Source: Pseudaeromonas sp038247115
GTDB lineage: Bacteria > Pseudomonadota > Gammaproteobacteria > Enterobacterales > Aeromonadaceae
Reading direction: 5' to 3'
Assembly (NCBI GenBank): GCA_038247115.1
Contig: JBBRVG010000003.1
Span: forward strand, 1 to 64,000
Length of the DNA stretch: 64,000 nucleotides
Shown here piece by piece: positions 44,992 through 53,484 of the stretch (its first letter is position 1; every line of letters starts with the position of its first letter). The position numbers and the translations under genes are program-made. A model generated the notes under the pieces. That model made no database searches. It was not told the origin of the DNA and saw nothing but the letters and a program-made list of their open reading frames with translations.

Positions 44992-46143
44992 TCACTCCTG
45001 ATAGCGGTGAGGGTAGGTAGCATGGGTTTGGGTGATCGCATCGGCTGCCAGCAGCTCCCGACGTCGTCCTTGTGAGTCAAATAGGTGCAGATCTTCGGCA
45101 GCGATCATCAAGACCAGAACATCGCCCTCGCAATGAGTCGGCGGAGTCTGGGTGTTCAGCAGCAGGCGCTGGCCCGCGACACTGAGCTCGAGGATCCAGC
45201 TGCCGCCCGTGGGCAGCACGCTTTCAAGCCTGGCTTTGAGTTGCAGTGGCCGCGGCTCCGAGACCAGGGCCAGGTGGCCGAGCTGGATGCGCTCCGGGCG
45301 AATACCGACCGCCGAGATCCACGCCACTTCATCGCCGAGGCTGCGCAAGTACGGCCACAGCAGCTCGGCAAACAGCGAACGGCTATCCAGCTCTATGATG
45401 TTGATCGGCGGTGTACCGACAAATTCCGCCACAAAACGGTTGGCTGGCCGAGCGTAGATCTCGTGCGGCGTCCCCACCTGTTGCAGCTCACCATCCTTCA
45501 TCACGGCAATACGAGTCGCCAACGCCATCGCCTCCCACTGATCATGGGTGACGAACAGCATGGTGGTCCCGTACTGCTGATGGATCCGTTTAAGCTCGGT
45601 GCGCATCTCGAGGCGCAGACGGGCATCCAGGTTCGACAACGGCTCATCCAGCAGCAGGATCTCCGGGTTGACGGCCAGGGTACGCGCCAACGCCACCCGC
45701 TGCTGCTGACCACCCGACAGCTGCGAGGGGTAACGATCACGATAGGCGGCGATACCGAGCGTGGTCATCACCGACTGCAGGGTCTGCTCCCGCTCCGCCC
45801 GTGGCATCTTGCGCAGCTTGAGACCGAATTCGATATTCTGCGCCACCGTCAGATGGGGCCAGAGCGCATAGCTCTGGAACACCAGTCCCAGATTCCGCTT
45901 CTCGGCGGCAATGAAGAGACCGGCCTGTACCGAATCGACGATGCGCTCGCCAAGGCGGATCTCGCCGCCACTGGCATGCTCGAGTCCGGCAATCATCCGC
46001 AGTGTCGTGGTCTTGCCGCAACCGGACGGCCCCAGCAGACACATGAATTCGCCGGCTTCTATGGTCAGATCCAGCGCCTTGACCGCGAAGTGACCACTGC
46101 GGTCATAGTTCTTGCAGACGTGGTTGAGTTGAATGTTGGGCAT
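44992..46143 (-). CDS. ABC transporter ATP-binding protein
   Basis: A 383-aa importer ATPase of the CUT1/PotA/FbpC type. Walker A is GPSGCGKTTT (38-47), the Q-loop is VFQSYALWPH, the signature is LSGGQQQR, Walker B is ILLLDEPLSNLD and the switch His is in FVTHDQWEAM. A C-terminal TOBE-like regulatory domain follows (GIRPERIQLGH). Its ATG overlaps the permease stop by 1 bp (TGATG), so the genes are coupled. The longer frame to 46410 runs inside the permease gene and is rejected. Confidence 0.95.
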   Translation of the reverse strand: MPNIQLNHVCKNYDRSGHFAVKALDLTIEAGEFMCLLGPSGCGKTTTLRMIAGLEHASGGEIRLGERIVDSVQAGLFIAAEKRNLGLVFQSYALWPHLTVAQNIEFGLKLRKMPRAEREQTLQSVMTTLGIAAYRDRYPSQLSGGQQQRVALARTLAVNPEILLLDEPLSNLDARLRLEMRTELKRIHQQYGTTMLFVTHDQWEAMALATRIAVMKDGELQQVGTPHEIYARPANRFVAEFVGTPPINIIELDSRSLFAELLWPYLRSLGDEVAWISAVGIRPERIQLGHLALVSEPRPLQLKARLESVLPTGGSWILELSVAGQRLLLNTQTPPTHCEGDVLVLMIAAEDLHLFDSQGRRRELLAADAITQTHATYPHRYQE

Positions 46144-47969
46144 CAGCTTCCGAGTCCTTGTGCCAGGTTGGTACGAGTCAGTTTCTGGGTCAGCAGGGTA
46201 CCGGTGAAGGCCAGTAGGCAGACCAGCAACACGACGGCATTCGCCGCCTGCAGGTAGTTGTAATCGATGAGCCGCAGCGCATAGGTAGTCAGAACATCCG
46301 TCGAGGGGACAGCCAACATCACGAACAGACTCAGGCCATTGATACCGGAGATAAAGGGCAGCAGGATCCCAGTCACCAAAGCCCCCTTCTGGATCGGGAT
46401 CACGATGCACACCAGGCGGCGTAACCAGCCGGCACCGGCCATTTGAGCCGCCTCTTCCGGCTCCTTGCCCAGTTGTATCATGGCTGAGATGCCGGCGCGG
46501 GAAGCATAGGGCATCTCATCGGCGATCAACGCCAGTATCAGCAGAGTGACAGTGCCATACAGGGCTGGTAGCGGCCCCCGAGGCTCGGCAAACAGCGACA
46601 GATAGGCTGCAGCAAAGGCGATGCCGGGAACCAGATAGGGGAAGAAGGTGACCTGCCGCAACAGCAGTGCCAGCCAGCCGAATGGAGTCCGGACGACCAC
46701 ATAGCCAGCCAGCAGCCCCAAGACGCCCGCACCGACCGCGGCCAGGCCGACGATCCACAGGGTATTCCAGGCGGCCCGCCACAGGTTCGGGCTCAATAGC
46801 ACACCACGGGTCTCGGCAACCGTATCGAGATGGTCGCCCATCCAGAAATCGAGGGTGAAATTCGCCAGCGAGAAATCCCCCGGGACCCGCATCAGGGTCG
46901 AGAGGATCAAGACAGTGAGTGGCAGGATGACCGAGATGAGAAACACCCCGCTGACCAGACCCACCGCCGGCCACTGCCAGCGACCGAGAGAGTGCTGGCG
47001 CAACAGACCACCCTTGCCACTGACAGTCACGAACTTGCGAGCCTCCTTGAGCAGGGTGGCATCCAGCAACAGGGAGACCACGCCCAACAACATGATGGCG
47101 CAGGCGACGACAGCCGCGACACCCGTCTGGCGCAGCTCTATGCTACGAAACAGCGACGTCGAGAGCACAGTGTAATTGACCGGCAAACCGAGCAGATAGG
47201 AGACACCGAATTCACCCAGTACCTTGGCGAAGATCAGCACACAGGCCGACATCAGGGATGGCAGCATCAGCGGCAGCAGGATGCGTCCCATGACGGTCAT
47301 GGTATTGGCGCCCAGAATACGGGCCGAATCCTCCAGCTGGATATCGAAGGTGCGCAGCGCGTTGCCAAACAGCAGGATCACGAACGGGATATAGTTCAAC
47401 GCCAGGATCAGCACGATCGGCAGCTCGCCATAGGCCAGCCAGTCCGGAGGTGACATGCCCATCGCCTCCAGCCAGCCCTGCTGGCCACCGATGCTACGGT
47501 TACGAAATAACGTGGTCCAGGCCATGGCGAAGGTCCAGGCGGGGAGCATATAGGGAACTATCAGGGCGGTGGCAAACCAGGTTCTGCCCAGCAGATTACT
47601 GCGGGTGACAAGCCAGGCCAGGAGACCACCGAGAGTCAGCGACAGCAAGATGACACCGCTCGCCACTCGCAGCGTATGCCACAGCGGTTGCCAGAACATG
47701 GCCTCCGCCACCGGAGAACTCAGGGTGCGGATCAGGTAGTAATAGGTCCACTCCCCCGTCATGGCCCCGATACGGCGTTCATCACCAAACTGCACCTGTA
47801 CCGCATCCAGCAGCAAGGCGCAGACCGGTACCGCAATAAAGTAGATAAACAGCAGCGCCAGCAGTAGCCCGAACAGCGTGGTCGGTGACTGGAGAAGTCC
47901 GTGCCAGCGGTAACGCAGCGTCAGTAAATGAGCGCGCCACGGCATGAGTCGGCAGGTCAGGGTATTCAC
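46143..47969 (-). CDS. ABC transporter permease, fused two-domain type
   Basis: A 608-aa inner-membrane permease with about 12 helices, made of two BPD_transp_1 domains. Each has an EAA-type loop: EDSARILGANTMTVMGRILL in the first half and EEAAQMAGAGWLRRLVCIVI in the second. Fused permeases occur in FbpB, AfuB and PhnU2-type importers. I use the GTG at 47969, supported by AAGGAGAG at 47979-47986; an ATG at 47945 is the alternative. It is the first gene of the five-gene operon and lies behind a Pho box and an 18-bp palindrome. Confidence 0.92.
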   Translation of the reverse strand: MNTLTCRLMPWRAHLLTLRYRWHGLLQSPTTLFGLLLALLFIYFIAVPVCALLLDAVQVQFGDERRIGAMTGEWTYYYLIRTLSSPVAEAMFWQPLWHTLRVASGVILLSLTLGGLLAWLVTRSNLLGRTWFATALIVPYMLPAWTFAMAWTTLFRNRSIGGQQGWLEAMGMSPPDWLAYGELPIVLILALNYIPFVILLFGNALRTFDIQLEDSARILGANTMTVMGRILLPLMLPSLMSACVLIFAKVLGEFGVSYLLGLPVNYTVLSTSLFRSIELRQTGVAAVVACAIMLLGVVSLLLDATLLKEARKFVTVSGKGGLLRQHSLGRWQWPAVGLVSGVFLISVILPLTVLILSTLMRVPGDFSLANFTLDFWMGDHLDTVAETRGVLLSPNLWRAAWNTLWIVGLAAVGAGVLGLLAGYVVVRTPFGWLALLLRQVTFFPYLVPGIAFAAAYLSLFAEPRGPLPALYGTVTLLILALIADEMPYASRAGISAMIQLGKEPEEAAQMAGAGWLRRLVCIVIPIQKGALVTGILLPFISGINGLSLFVMLAVPSTDVLTTYALRLIDYNYLQAANAVVLLVCLLAFTGTLLTQKLTRTNLAQGLGS

Positions 47970-47994
47970 GGTAAACAGCTCTCCTTGCTATCTG

Positions 47995-48012
47995 ATTGCA
48001 CAGCTGTGCAAT
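47995..48012. promoter_or_regulatory. Perfect 18-bp palindrome, candidate repressor operator
   Basis: ATTGCACAG-CTGTGCAAT is a perfect inverted repeat. It covers positions +1 to +18 of the transcript predicted from the upstream Pho box and -10, the position of a classical repressor operator. The LacI-type regulator at the other end of the cluster is the natural candidate to bind it. The centre is AGCT and lacks the CG dyad common in LacI-family sites, so another factor or an RNA hairpin is possible. Confidence 0.6.
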
Positions 48013-48019
48013 GTTCAAC

Positions 48020-48053
48020 ATGCTAGGAGAACAATGTGACGGTGCCATGACAG
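48020..48053 (-). promoter_or_regulatory. Pho box and -10 of the ABC/phosphatase operon
   Basis: On the minus strand CTGTCAT-GGCA-CCGTCAC (48053-48036) matches the PhoB repeat consensus at 13 of 14 positions. TAGCAT (48025-48020) follows exactly 10 bp later. The next gene begins about 50 bp downstream with an excellent ribosome binding site. Confidence 0.75.
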
Positions 48054-48141
48054 TCCCATGGCGATACAGCGGAATGGATCTATGGCCGGTGGATAAGTGG
48101 CGGGGATCCAGGTTAGCCGGCGGTTAAAAGGCACCTATAAA

Positions 48142-48170
48142 AATGCCGCTCATCGGTGATGAGCGGCATT
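48142..48170 (-). terminator. glpX terminator
   Basis: A 13-bp perfect stem AATGCCGCTCATC / GATGAGCGGCATT with a 3-base loop; on the minus strand it runs into TTTTTATAGG. Confidence 0.85.
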
Positions 48171-48218
48171 CACAACTCAGCTTGGGATCATGGCCCGCGC
48201 CGATTCAGCAGGGCAACA

Positions 48219-49226
48219 TCAAAGAATAATGTCGCGCAGGCGCTGATCCTTGCGATCCAGATAATGGGTAGAGCTGATGCGGCGTATGGTCCGCGACTTG
48301 CCGCGGATCAGCAAGGTTTCGGTGGTCGCCAGGGTGCCATCACTGGTAATGCCCTCCAGCAAATCGCCCTTGGTGATACCGGTGACCGAGATGATGACGT
48401 TGTCGGTACGCACCATATCTTCCAGCTTGAGCACCACTTCGGCTTCGACGCCCATCTTGGCACAACGAGCCAGTTCATCGGCTCCCAGAATGCGATTCTC
48501 TTCGGTATTGCCTTTCACCTTGTGACGGGGCAACAGCCGACCTTGCATGTCGCCATCCAGCGCCCGGACCACGGCGGCAGAGACCACACCTTCCGGAGCA
48601 CCGCCAATGCAGTACAACATATCGACTTCATTATCCGGCAGGCAGGTCAGCACAGAGGCGGCGACATCACCATCGGGAATGGCAAACACCCGCACGCCCA
48701 TCTGTTGCATCTGGCGGATAGCCTCATCATGGCGGGGCTTGGCCAGGGTAATTACGGTCAGGCGACTAATCGGTTTGCCCAGCGCCGCCGCCACCGAATG
48801 GATGTTGTCCACCAGCGGCTTGTTCAGATCGATGGCGCCCTTGGCTTTATAACCCACGATCAGTTTTTCCATATACATATCGGGGGAGCACATGAAGCCC
48901 CCTTTGTCCGCCGCCGCCAACACGGCCACCGCATTGGCCTGGCCCATGGCCGTCATGCGGGTACCGTCAATCGGGTCAACGGCTATATCCACGGCATCGC
49001 CGCCACAGCCGACTTTCTCACCGATATACAGCATAGGTGCCTCGTCGATCTCGCCTTCACCGATCACGATCTCGCCGTCGATTTCTACCTGATTCAAGAC
49101 CAGCCGCATCGCCTCTACGGCAGCACCATCAGCCACATTCTTGTCACCACGGCCAAGCCATTTGTAGCCTGCCAGCGCGGCAGCCTCTGTTACTCGGGAA
49201 AATTCGATCGCCAGTTCACGTCTCAT
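48219..49226 (-). CDS. glpX: Fructose-1,6-bisphosphatase, class II
   Basis: Gluconeogenic FBPase of the GlpX type, 335 aa. It is nearly collinear with E. coli GlpX: RRELAIEFSRVTEAAALAGY, VIGEGEIDEAPMLYIGE, VDPIDGTRMTAMGQANA and GGAPEGVVSAA hold the metal and substrate residues. MRRELAIEF fixes the start at 49226; an in-frame start at 49265 adds 13 unrelated residues. It is monocistronic, between the ABC operon and the divergent porin. Confidence 0.95.
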   Translation of the reverse strand: MRRELAIEFSRVTEAAALAGYKWLGRGDKNVADGAAVEAMRLVLNQVEIDGEIVIGEGEIDEAPMLYIGEKVGCGGDAVDIAVDPIDGTRMTAMGQANAVAVLAAADKGGFMCSPDMYMEKLIVGYKAKGAIDLNKPLVDNIHSVAAALGKPISRLTVITLAKPRHDEAIRQMQQMGVRVFAIPDGDVAASVLTCLPDNEVDMLYCIGGAPEGVVSAAVVRALDGDMQGRLLPRHKVKGNTEENRILGADELARCAKMGVEAEVVLKLEDMVRTDNVIISVTGITKGDLLEGITSDGTLATTETLLIRGKSRTIRRISSTHYLDRKDQRLRDIIL

Positions 49227-49383
49227 AGCTGCATTTACCTGTGGATTGTCCGGGGGATTCGTCAAAACGGCGGCATTTTACCACCACAGAAAAACCTTTG
49301 CCTGCCGGAATCACTATATGACGCAGATCGTCAGGTCTTTCACGATCATCACAAAGTTCCGCCAACATAAAAACTTCATCAAT

Positions 49384-49417
49384 GAGTAACAAAACCGTCA
49401 CGCCCGACTCCTAGCAT
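49384..49417 (+). promoter_or_regulatory. Pho box and -10 of the porin gene
   Basis: GAGTAAC-AAAA-CCGTCAC (49384-49401) matches the PhoB repeat consensus at 11 of 14 positions with an A/T spacer. TAGCAT (49412-49417) follows exactly 10 bp later. The segment CTCCTAGCAT is identical to that in the ABC-operon promoter. A degenerate further repeat (ACTTCAT) lies 11 bp upstream. Confidence 0.65.
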
Positions 49418-49472
49418 GGCCCTCGTTGACCACCCTCGCAAAACAAAAATTGCCCGATACAAGGAATGATTG

Positions 49473-50600
49473 ATGAAAAAGTTGACTGCTGTTGCTGTAG
49501 CTCTGCTGGCCGCCACTTCCGCCGCCCAAGCTGCCGATGTATACAAGAATGAACAGATGTCTCTGGACATGTATGGCCGTATCTACGCAGGCCAGTTCTT
49601 TGGTACCAAGCAAGAAGGCACCAAGGACTACAGTGAAAAGCTCGGTGCCAATCAATTTATCCGCTTCGGTGTCAAGGCCGACAGCGCCATCACAGGTACC
49701 ATGAAGGCCGTTGCTCAATACGAAATCCAGAGCTATATCGGCAACAGTGAGAAAATTAACAACGCTTCTTGTGACAAGCTGACCCTGACCGGTGATGCCC
49801 AGACCGTTACTCCGGTCTGTAAAGATGACAAGCTGCGTACCCGTCTGGCCTTCGCCGGTGTGAAATCTGACAACTGGGGTCAAGTGACTTTCGGTCGTCA
49901 AAAGGGTGCTGTTTCCCTGGTCAACGACTGGACCGATGTGGCCTTGGCTGACGGTTACGGTAACAGCGCCCTGGGTTCAGGAACTGACACCTTCGGTACC
50001 GGTCGCTCCTCCGATCTGCTGAAGTATTCGACCAAGTTCGGTGACCTGAAAACCGGTAAGTCCGCTCAGGGTCTGCAACTGGACATGAGCTACAAGTTTG
50101 ATGGCAACACCACCGAAGAAACCACCAAGTCTGATGCCGATGCCGCTTATGGCCTGTCTGCAGCTTACTTCTTCAATAACGGTCTGGGTTTCGGAGCTGG
50201 CTATAACGTCGGTAATCGTGACAAGGCGGGTGAGAATGATGCCAAGCTGGCATTGGTCGGTGTGATGTTTGATAACAAGTCCATCTATGCTGCTCTGAAC
50301 TATGCCGATGGCAGCGACTACCTGGCCACAGGGACCGACCATACAGGTATTGAAGCAGCTGTGGGTTATAACTTTGTCAACGGCTTCGGTCTGATGGCGA
50401 ACTATAACAAGCAAGAAACCGAGAAAGCTGGCGTTGATGCCGACACAGTGGATTACTACACCCTCGGCGCCCAATACAAGTTCAACAAGAGCCTGCGCGT
50501 TATCGGTGAATATCGCATCCAGAATCTGGACGCTACCGATGCAGCCAAGGCTGAAAAGGTCGAAAACGACTACCAACTGGCTGCCCGTTACGACTTCTAA
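49473..50600 (+). CDS. Outer-membrane porin, general trimeric type
   Basis: A 375-aa 16-strand porin. The signal peptide is MKKLTAVAVALLAATSAAQA, and the mature protein starts ADVYKNEQMSLDMYGRIYAG. Typical features are LAFAGVKSDNWGQVTFGRQ, repeated amphipathic beta strands and the C-terminal YQLAARYDF. Two Cys (in NNASCDKL and TPVCKDDK) in a loop of the N-terminal half could form a disulfide. AAGGAA lies just upstream of the ATG. A Pho-box promoter suggests a PhoE-like role in phosphate starvation. It does not resemble the OprP/OprO specific porins. Confidence 0.9.
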   Translation: MKKLTAVAVALLAATSAAQAADVYKNEQMSLDMYGRIYAGQFFGTKQEGTKDYSEKLGANQFIRFGVKADSAITGTMKAVAQYEIQSYIGNSEKINNASCDKLTLTGDAQTVTPVCKDDKLRTRLAFAGVKSDNWGQVTFGRQKGAVSLVNDWTDVALADGYGNSALGSGTDTFGTGRSSDLLKYSTKFGDLKTGKSAQGLQLDMSYKFDGNTTEETTKSDADAAYGLSAAYFFNNGLGFGAGYNVGNRDKAGENDAKLALVGVMFDNKSIYAALNYADGSDYLATGTDHTGIEAAVGYNFVNGFGLMANYNKQETEKAGVDADTVDYYTLGAQYKFNKSLRVIGEYRIQNLDATDAAKAEKVENDYQLAARYDF

Positions 50601-50623
50601 GTTGCAACCACAAAGCCAATCAA

Positions 50624-50647
50624 AAGAGGCGCCTCACGGCGCCTCTT
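50624..50647. terminator. Bidirectional terminator, porin / can
   Basis: Ten-base-pair stem AAGAGGCGCC-TCAC-GGCGCCTCTT between convergent genes; the minus strand continues into TTTTG. Confidence 0.75.
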
Positions 50648-50677
50648 GTCATTTCTGATGACGAACCAATAGAGCCA

Positions 50678-51352
50678 TCAATCCTTGCCCTGCTCCTGAT
50701 TGTGATACTGGGTCGCGATCTCCCGGGAGGAGCGGTAGACATCCGGCACCTGATCGATAGCGCTCACCGTGACTCCCAGATCCCGCAACAGTCCATCGCT
50801 CAGACCATAAATCCACCCATGTACCGCCAACTCCTGACCACGCTTCCAGGCATTCTGCACGATCGTCGTGTAACAGACGTTGGCCACCTGTTCGAGCACA
50901 TTCAGTTCACACATGAAATCTTGCTGCTCTTCCAGCGAACCCATGGCTTCCAGCTGTTCCTGATACTTGAAACGGATGTCCTTGATATTACGCAGCCAGT
51001 TGTCGATCAAGCCCTGTTCGGCATTGCCCATGGCGGCAATCACACCGCCACAGCGGTAGTGACCACAGACGATGATGTGTTTGACCTTCAACACATCAAT
51101 GGCGTACTGGATCACTGACAGACAATTGAAGTCGGTATGGATCACCAGATTGGCCACGTTGCGATGCACAAACACATCGCCGGGTAACAGACCCAGCAAT
51201 TCATTGGCGGGCACCCGACTATCGGAACAGCCGATCCAGAGATACTCAGGCGCCTGCTGGGCACTGAGTTTCTCAAAGAAACGAGGGTCTTCCGCCTTGA
51301 TCTTTTCTGCCCAGGTTCGATTTTGGGCAAACAAATGATTCAACAGTTTCAT
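50678..51352 (-). CDS. can: Beta-class carbonic anhydrase
   Basis: Hydrates CO2 to bicarbonate, 224 aa. Zinc ligands are Cys42 and Asp44 (GCSDSRVP), His98 and Cys101 (GHYRCGGV), matching E. coli Can. Other blocks are VFVHRNVANLVIHTD and KRGQELAVHGWIYGLSDGLL. It supplies bicarbonate for carboxylations such as that by Ppc. It lies just downstream of pmbA in the same orientation. Confidence 0.96.
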   Translation of the reverse strand: MKLLNHLFAQNRTWAEKIKAEDPRFFEKLSAQQAPEYLWIGCSDSRVPANELLGLLPGDVFVHRNVANLVIHTDFNCLSVIQYAIDVLKVKHIIVCGHYRCGGVIAAMGNAEQGLIDNWLRNIKDIRFKYQEQLEAMGSLEEQQDFMCELNVLEQVANVCYTTIVQNAWKRGQELAVHGWIYGLSDGLLRDLGVTVSAIDQVPDVYRSSREIATQYHNQEQGKD

Positions 51353-51384
51353 CGATCGCTTCCTCTATTACAGGTTCGTGGCAA

Positions 51385-52734
51385 CTAGTTACCGGCAATC
51401 TTCATCTGCTCCAGCAGTATGGAGCCGGTGCGCAGGCTGGAGCGGCTGTCCCAATCACTGCCGACCGCCAGCATATTCCGGAACATATCCTTCAGATTAC
51501 CGGCAATGGTGATCTCCTCGACCGGATAGGCGATTTCGCCATTCTCGACCCAGAAACCGGCTGCACCACGGGAGTAATCGCCAGTGACCACGTTGACACC
51601 CTGTCCCATCAACTCGGTGATGAATAGACCGGTTCCCATCTGCTGCAGTAACTCGTGCTGGCTTTGCCCTTGTCCGGTCACCAGCCAGTTGTGAATGCCA
51701 CCGGCATGACCGGTCGAAGGCATCCCCAATTTACGACCCGAGTAGGTAGTCAGCAGATAGGTTTGCAAGCAACCGTCAGCAATAATTGCCTGATCCCGGG
51801 TACGAACTCCTTCGGCATCAAAGGGCGCACTGGCCAAACCGCGAGGCAGTAATGCCTGCTCGTCGATCTGCAACCAGTCCGGAAAAATCTGTTGACCCAA
51901 CGAGTCCAGCAGGAAAGAGGATTTGCGGTACAGGTTGCCGCCGCCGATGGCCGAGGCCAGATGGCCAAACAGCCCGGAAGCGGTATCGGCATCGAATAGC
52001 ACCGGCAGGGTTGCGGTGCCAATCTTGCGCCCGCCCAGACGGGAGACTGTACGCTCGACCGCTTCTTCGGCGATGCGCTCCGGCGTCCACAGGTCATTGA
52101 TGGCACGACAGGAAGAGTAACCGTAGTCCCGCTGCATCTCGCCGTCCTGTTCGCCGATCAGCACACAGCTCAACGAATGACGGGAGCCGGCATAGCCTTT
52201 GACGAAGCCATGGCTATTGCCATATACCTTGATGCCGTGGTGACTGCTGAATCCGGCACCATCGGACTGCTTGATTCGCGGATCCAACCCCAACGCATGC
52301 AATTCACAGCGCCGCGCCAGCTCCAGACCATAGTCCGGATCCGGTTCGATAGGATGTAACAAGTCCAGCTCAGGAACGTCCCAGGCCAACCATTCGGCAT
52401 CCGCCAGCCCGGAAAAGGGATCGGCGGCGGTATGACGGGAGATTTCCAGTGCCGCTTCCACGGCGCTGCGCACCGCATCCGGCCCCAGATCCGTGGTCGA
52501 AGAGGAACCCTTGCGACCGTCCCGATAGACAGCGATGCCCAGAGCGCCATCTTTATTGAATTCAATGCTCTCGACCTCGCCGCCCCGGGTATTCACCGAG
52601 AGGCCAGTCTGTTTGCTGATTGATATTTCGGCACTGTCGGCGCCCAGTTGCCGGGCAATGGCCAGCGCGTCAGCGACCACCGCCTCCAGCCGTGTCTGTT
52701 CCTGGCGTACTTGCTGCTGCAGATCCATAGTCAT
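51385..52734 (-). CDS. pmbA: TldE/PmbA metalloprotease subunit
   Basis: Partner of TldD in the TldD/E heterodimeric protease, 449 aa, which matures or degrades unfolded peptides such as microcin B17 precursor and CcdA. Family blocks include SVNTRGGEVESIEFNKDGAL, GTATLPVLFDADTASGLFGH, YRKSSFLLDSLG and TGDYSRGAAGFWVENGEIAYPVEEITI (the last in two segments). It lacks the HExxxH of TldD, as is normal. It is divergent from darP, as in E. coli, and the tldD partner is about 0.8 kb away. Confidence 0.95.
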   Translation of the reverse strand: MTMDLQQQVRQEQTRLEAVVADALAIARQLGADSAEISISKQTGLSVNTRGGEVESIEFNKDGALGIAVYRDGRKGSSSTTDLGPDAVRSAVEAALEISRHTAADPFSGLADAEWLAWDVPELDLLHPIEPDPDYGLELARRCELHALGLDPRIKQSDGAGFSSHHGIKVYGNSHGFVKGYAGSRHSLSCVLIGEQDGEMQRDYGYSSCRAINDLWTPERIAEEAVERTVSRLGGRKIGTATLPVLFDADTASGLFGHLASAIGGGNLYRKSSFLLDSLGQQIFPDWLQIDEQALLPRGLASAPFDAEGVRTRDQAIIADGCLQTYLLTTYSGRKLGMPSTGHAGGIHNWLVTGQGQSQHELLQQMGTGLFITELMGQGVNVVTGDYSRGAAGFWVENGEIAYPVEEITIAGNLKDMFRNMLAVGSDWDSRSSLRTGSILLEQMKIAGN

Positions 52735-52833
52735 ATTGTCTCATCTTCGTTAGCGGCCCAGCCTATCACAGCCCAGCAATCAACGGGAGAAGCTGGTAAC
52801 ATATTCAATATGTGAACAGGAAATAGAATCGCC

Positions 52834-53364
52834 ATGCAGAATCAATTTGATGGAACCCACGATGACGAGTGGGAAGATGAAGGCCCAAGCAAGACCCAGA
52901 TGAAGCGCGACTCGGAGGCACTGCAAGCCTTGGGCGAAGAGCTGGTCAATCTGAAGCCAACCGAGCTGGTCAAGGTACCGCTGGATGAATCGCTACAAGA
53001 TGCCATTGCGCTGGCCCACCGCCTCAAGGGCAAACGGGAAGCCTGGCGTCGCCATATGCAGTTTATCGGGCGCCTGATGCGCAGCCGTGACATTACCGAA
53101 ATCGAACAGGCGCTGGAAGTGATCCGCAGCCGTCATGTGATCGGTAATGCGCGCATGCATAAGCTGGAGCAACTGCGCGAGCGCTTGATCGAGCAAGGGG
53201 ATGACGCCGTCAACGAACTGCTGGGCAAGTTCCATGAACTGGATCGGCAGAAGCTGCGCCAGCTGGTCCGCCAGGCCAAAAAAGAGCGCCTGGATAACAA
53301 GCCGCCTGCAGCATATCGCGAGCTGTTCCAGTACCTGCGCAGCGAGCTCGAAGCCATTATCTAA
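52834..53364 (+). CDS. darP: Ribosome-associated protein DarP/YjgA
   Basis: DUF615 protein, 176 aa, that in E. coli associates with late 50S assembly intermediates. It is highly charged and helical, with SKTQMKRDSEALQALGEEL at the N terminus and RRHMQFIGRLMR, KLEQLRERLIEQGDDA and PAAYRELFQYLRS further on. AGGAAATAG lies upstream. It is divergent from pmbA with about 100 bp between them. Its terminator is shared with convergent tldD. Confidence 0.94.
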   Translation: MQNQFDGTHDDEWEDEGPSKTQMKRDSEALQALGEELVNLKPTELVKVPLDESLQDAIALAHRLKGKREAWRRHMQFIGRLMRSRDITEIEQALEVIRSRHVIGNARMHKLEQLRERLIEQGDDAVNELLGKFHELDRQKLRQLVRQAKKERLDNKPPAAYRELFQYLRSELEAII

Positions 53365-53404
53365 GGTCATTGCCTGATGGCTTTAGCATCAAACGATGAA
53401 ATGC

Positions 53405-53440
53405 AAAGAGGGCGGATTTTATCCGCCCTCTTTGTTTTAT
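53405..53440. terminator. Bidirectional terminator, darP / tldD
   Basis: Thirteen-base-pair perfect stem AAAGAGGGCGGAT-TTT-ATCCGCCCTCTTT followed by GTTTT. Confidence 0.85.
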
Positions 53441-53484
53441 TCTCTGCTGGTTTTGTTCTCTGCGCGGCGCGCCGACACTGAAGG

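Noticed and set aside
45085..46257. Open frame of about 390 codons opposite the ABC ATPase and permease
   Set aside because: Shadow of two well-supported genes; no motif recognised.
43881..47969. Ferric-iron (FbpABC-type) importer
   Set aside because: The fold types fit, but no Fur-box-like sequence was seen at the promoter, the linked genes are phosphatases, and the promoter carries a strong Pho box. Not excluded by sequence alone.
43881..47969. 2-aminoethylphosphonate importer
   Set aside because: Fused permeases occur in such systems, but no phnW, phnX, phnA or C-P lyase gene is in the window, and phosphatases for esters are present instead.
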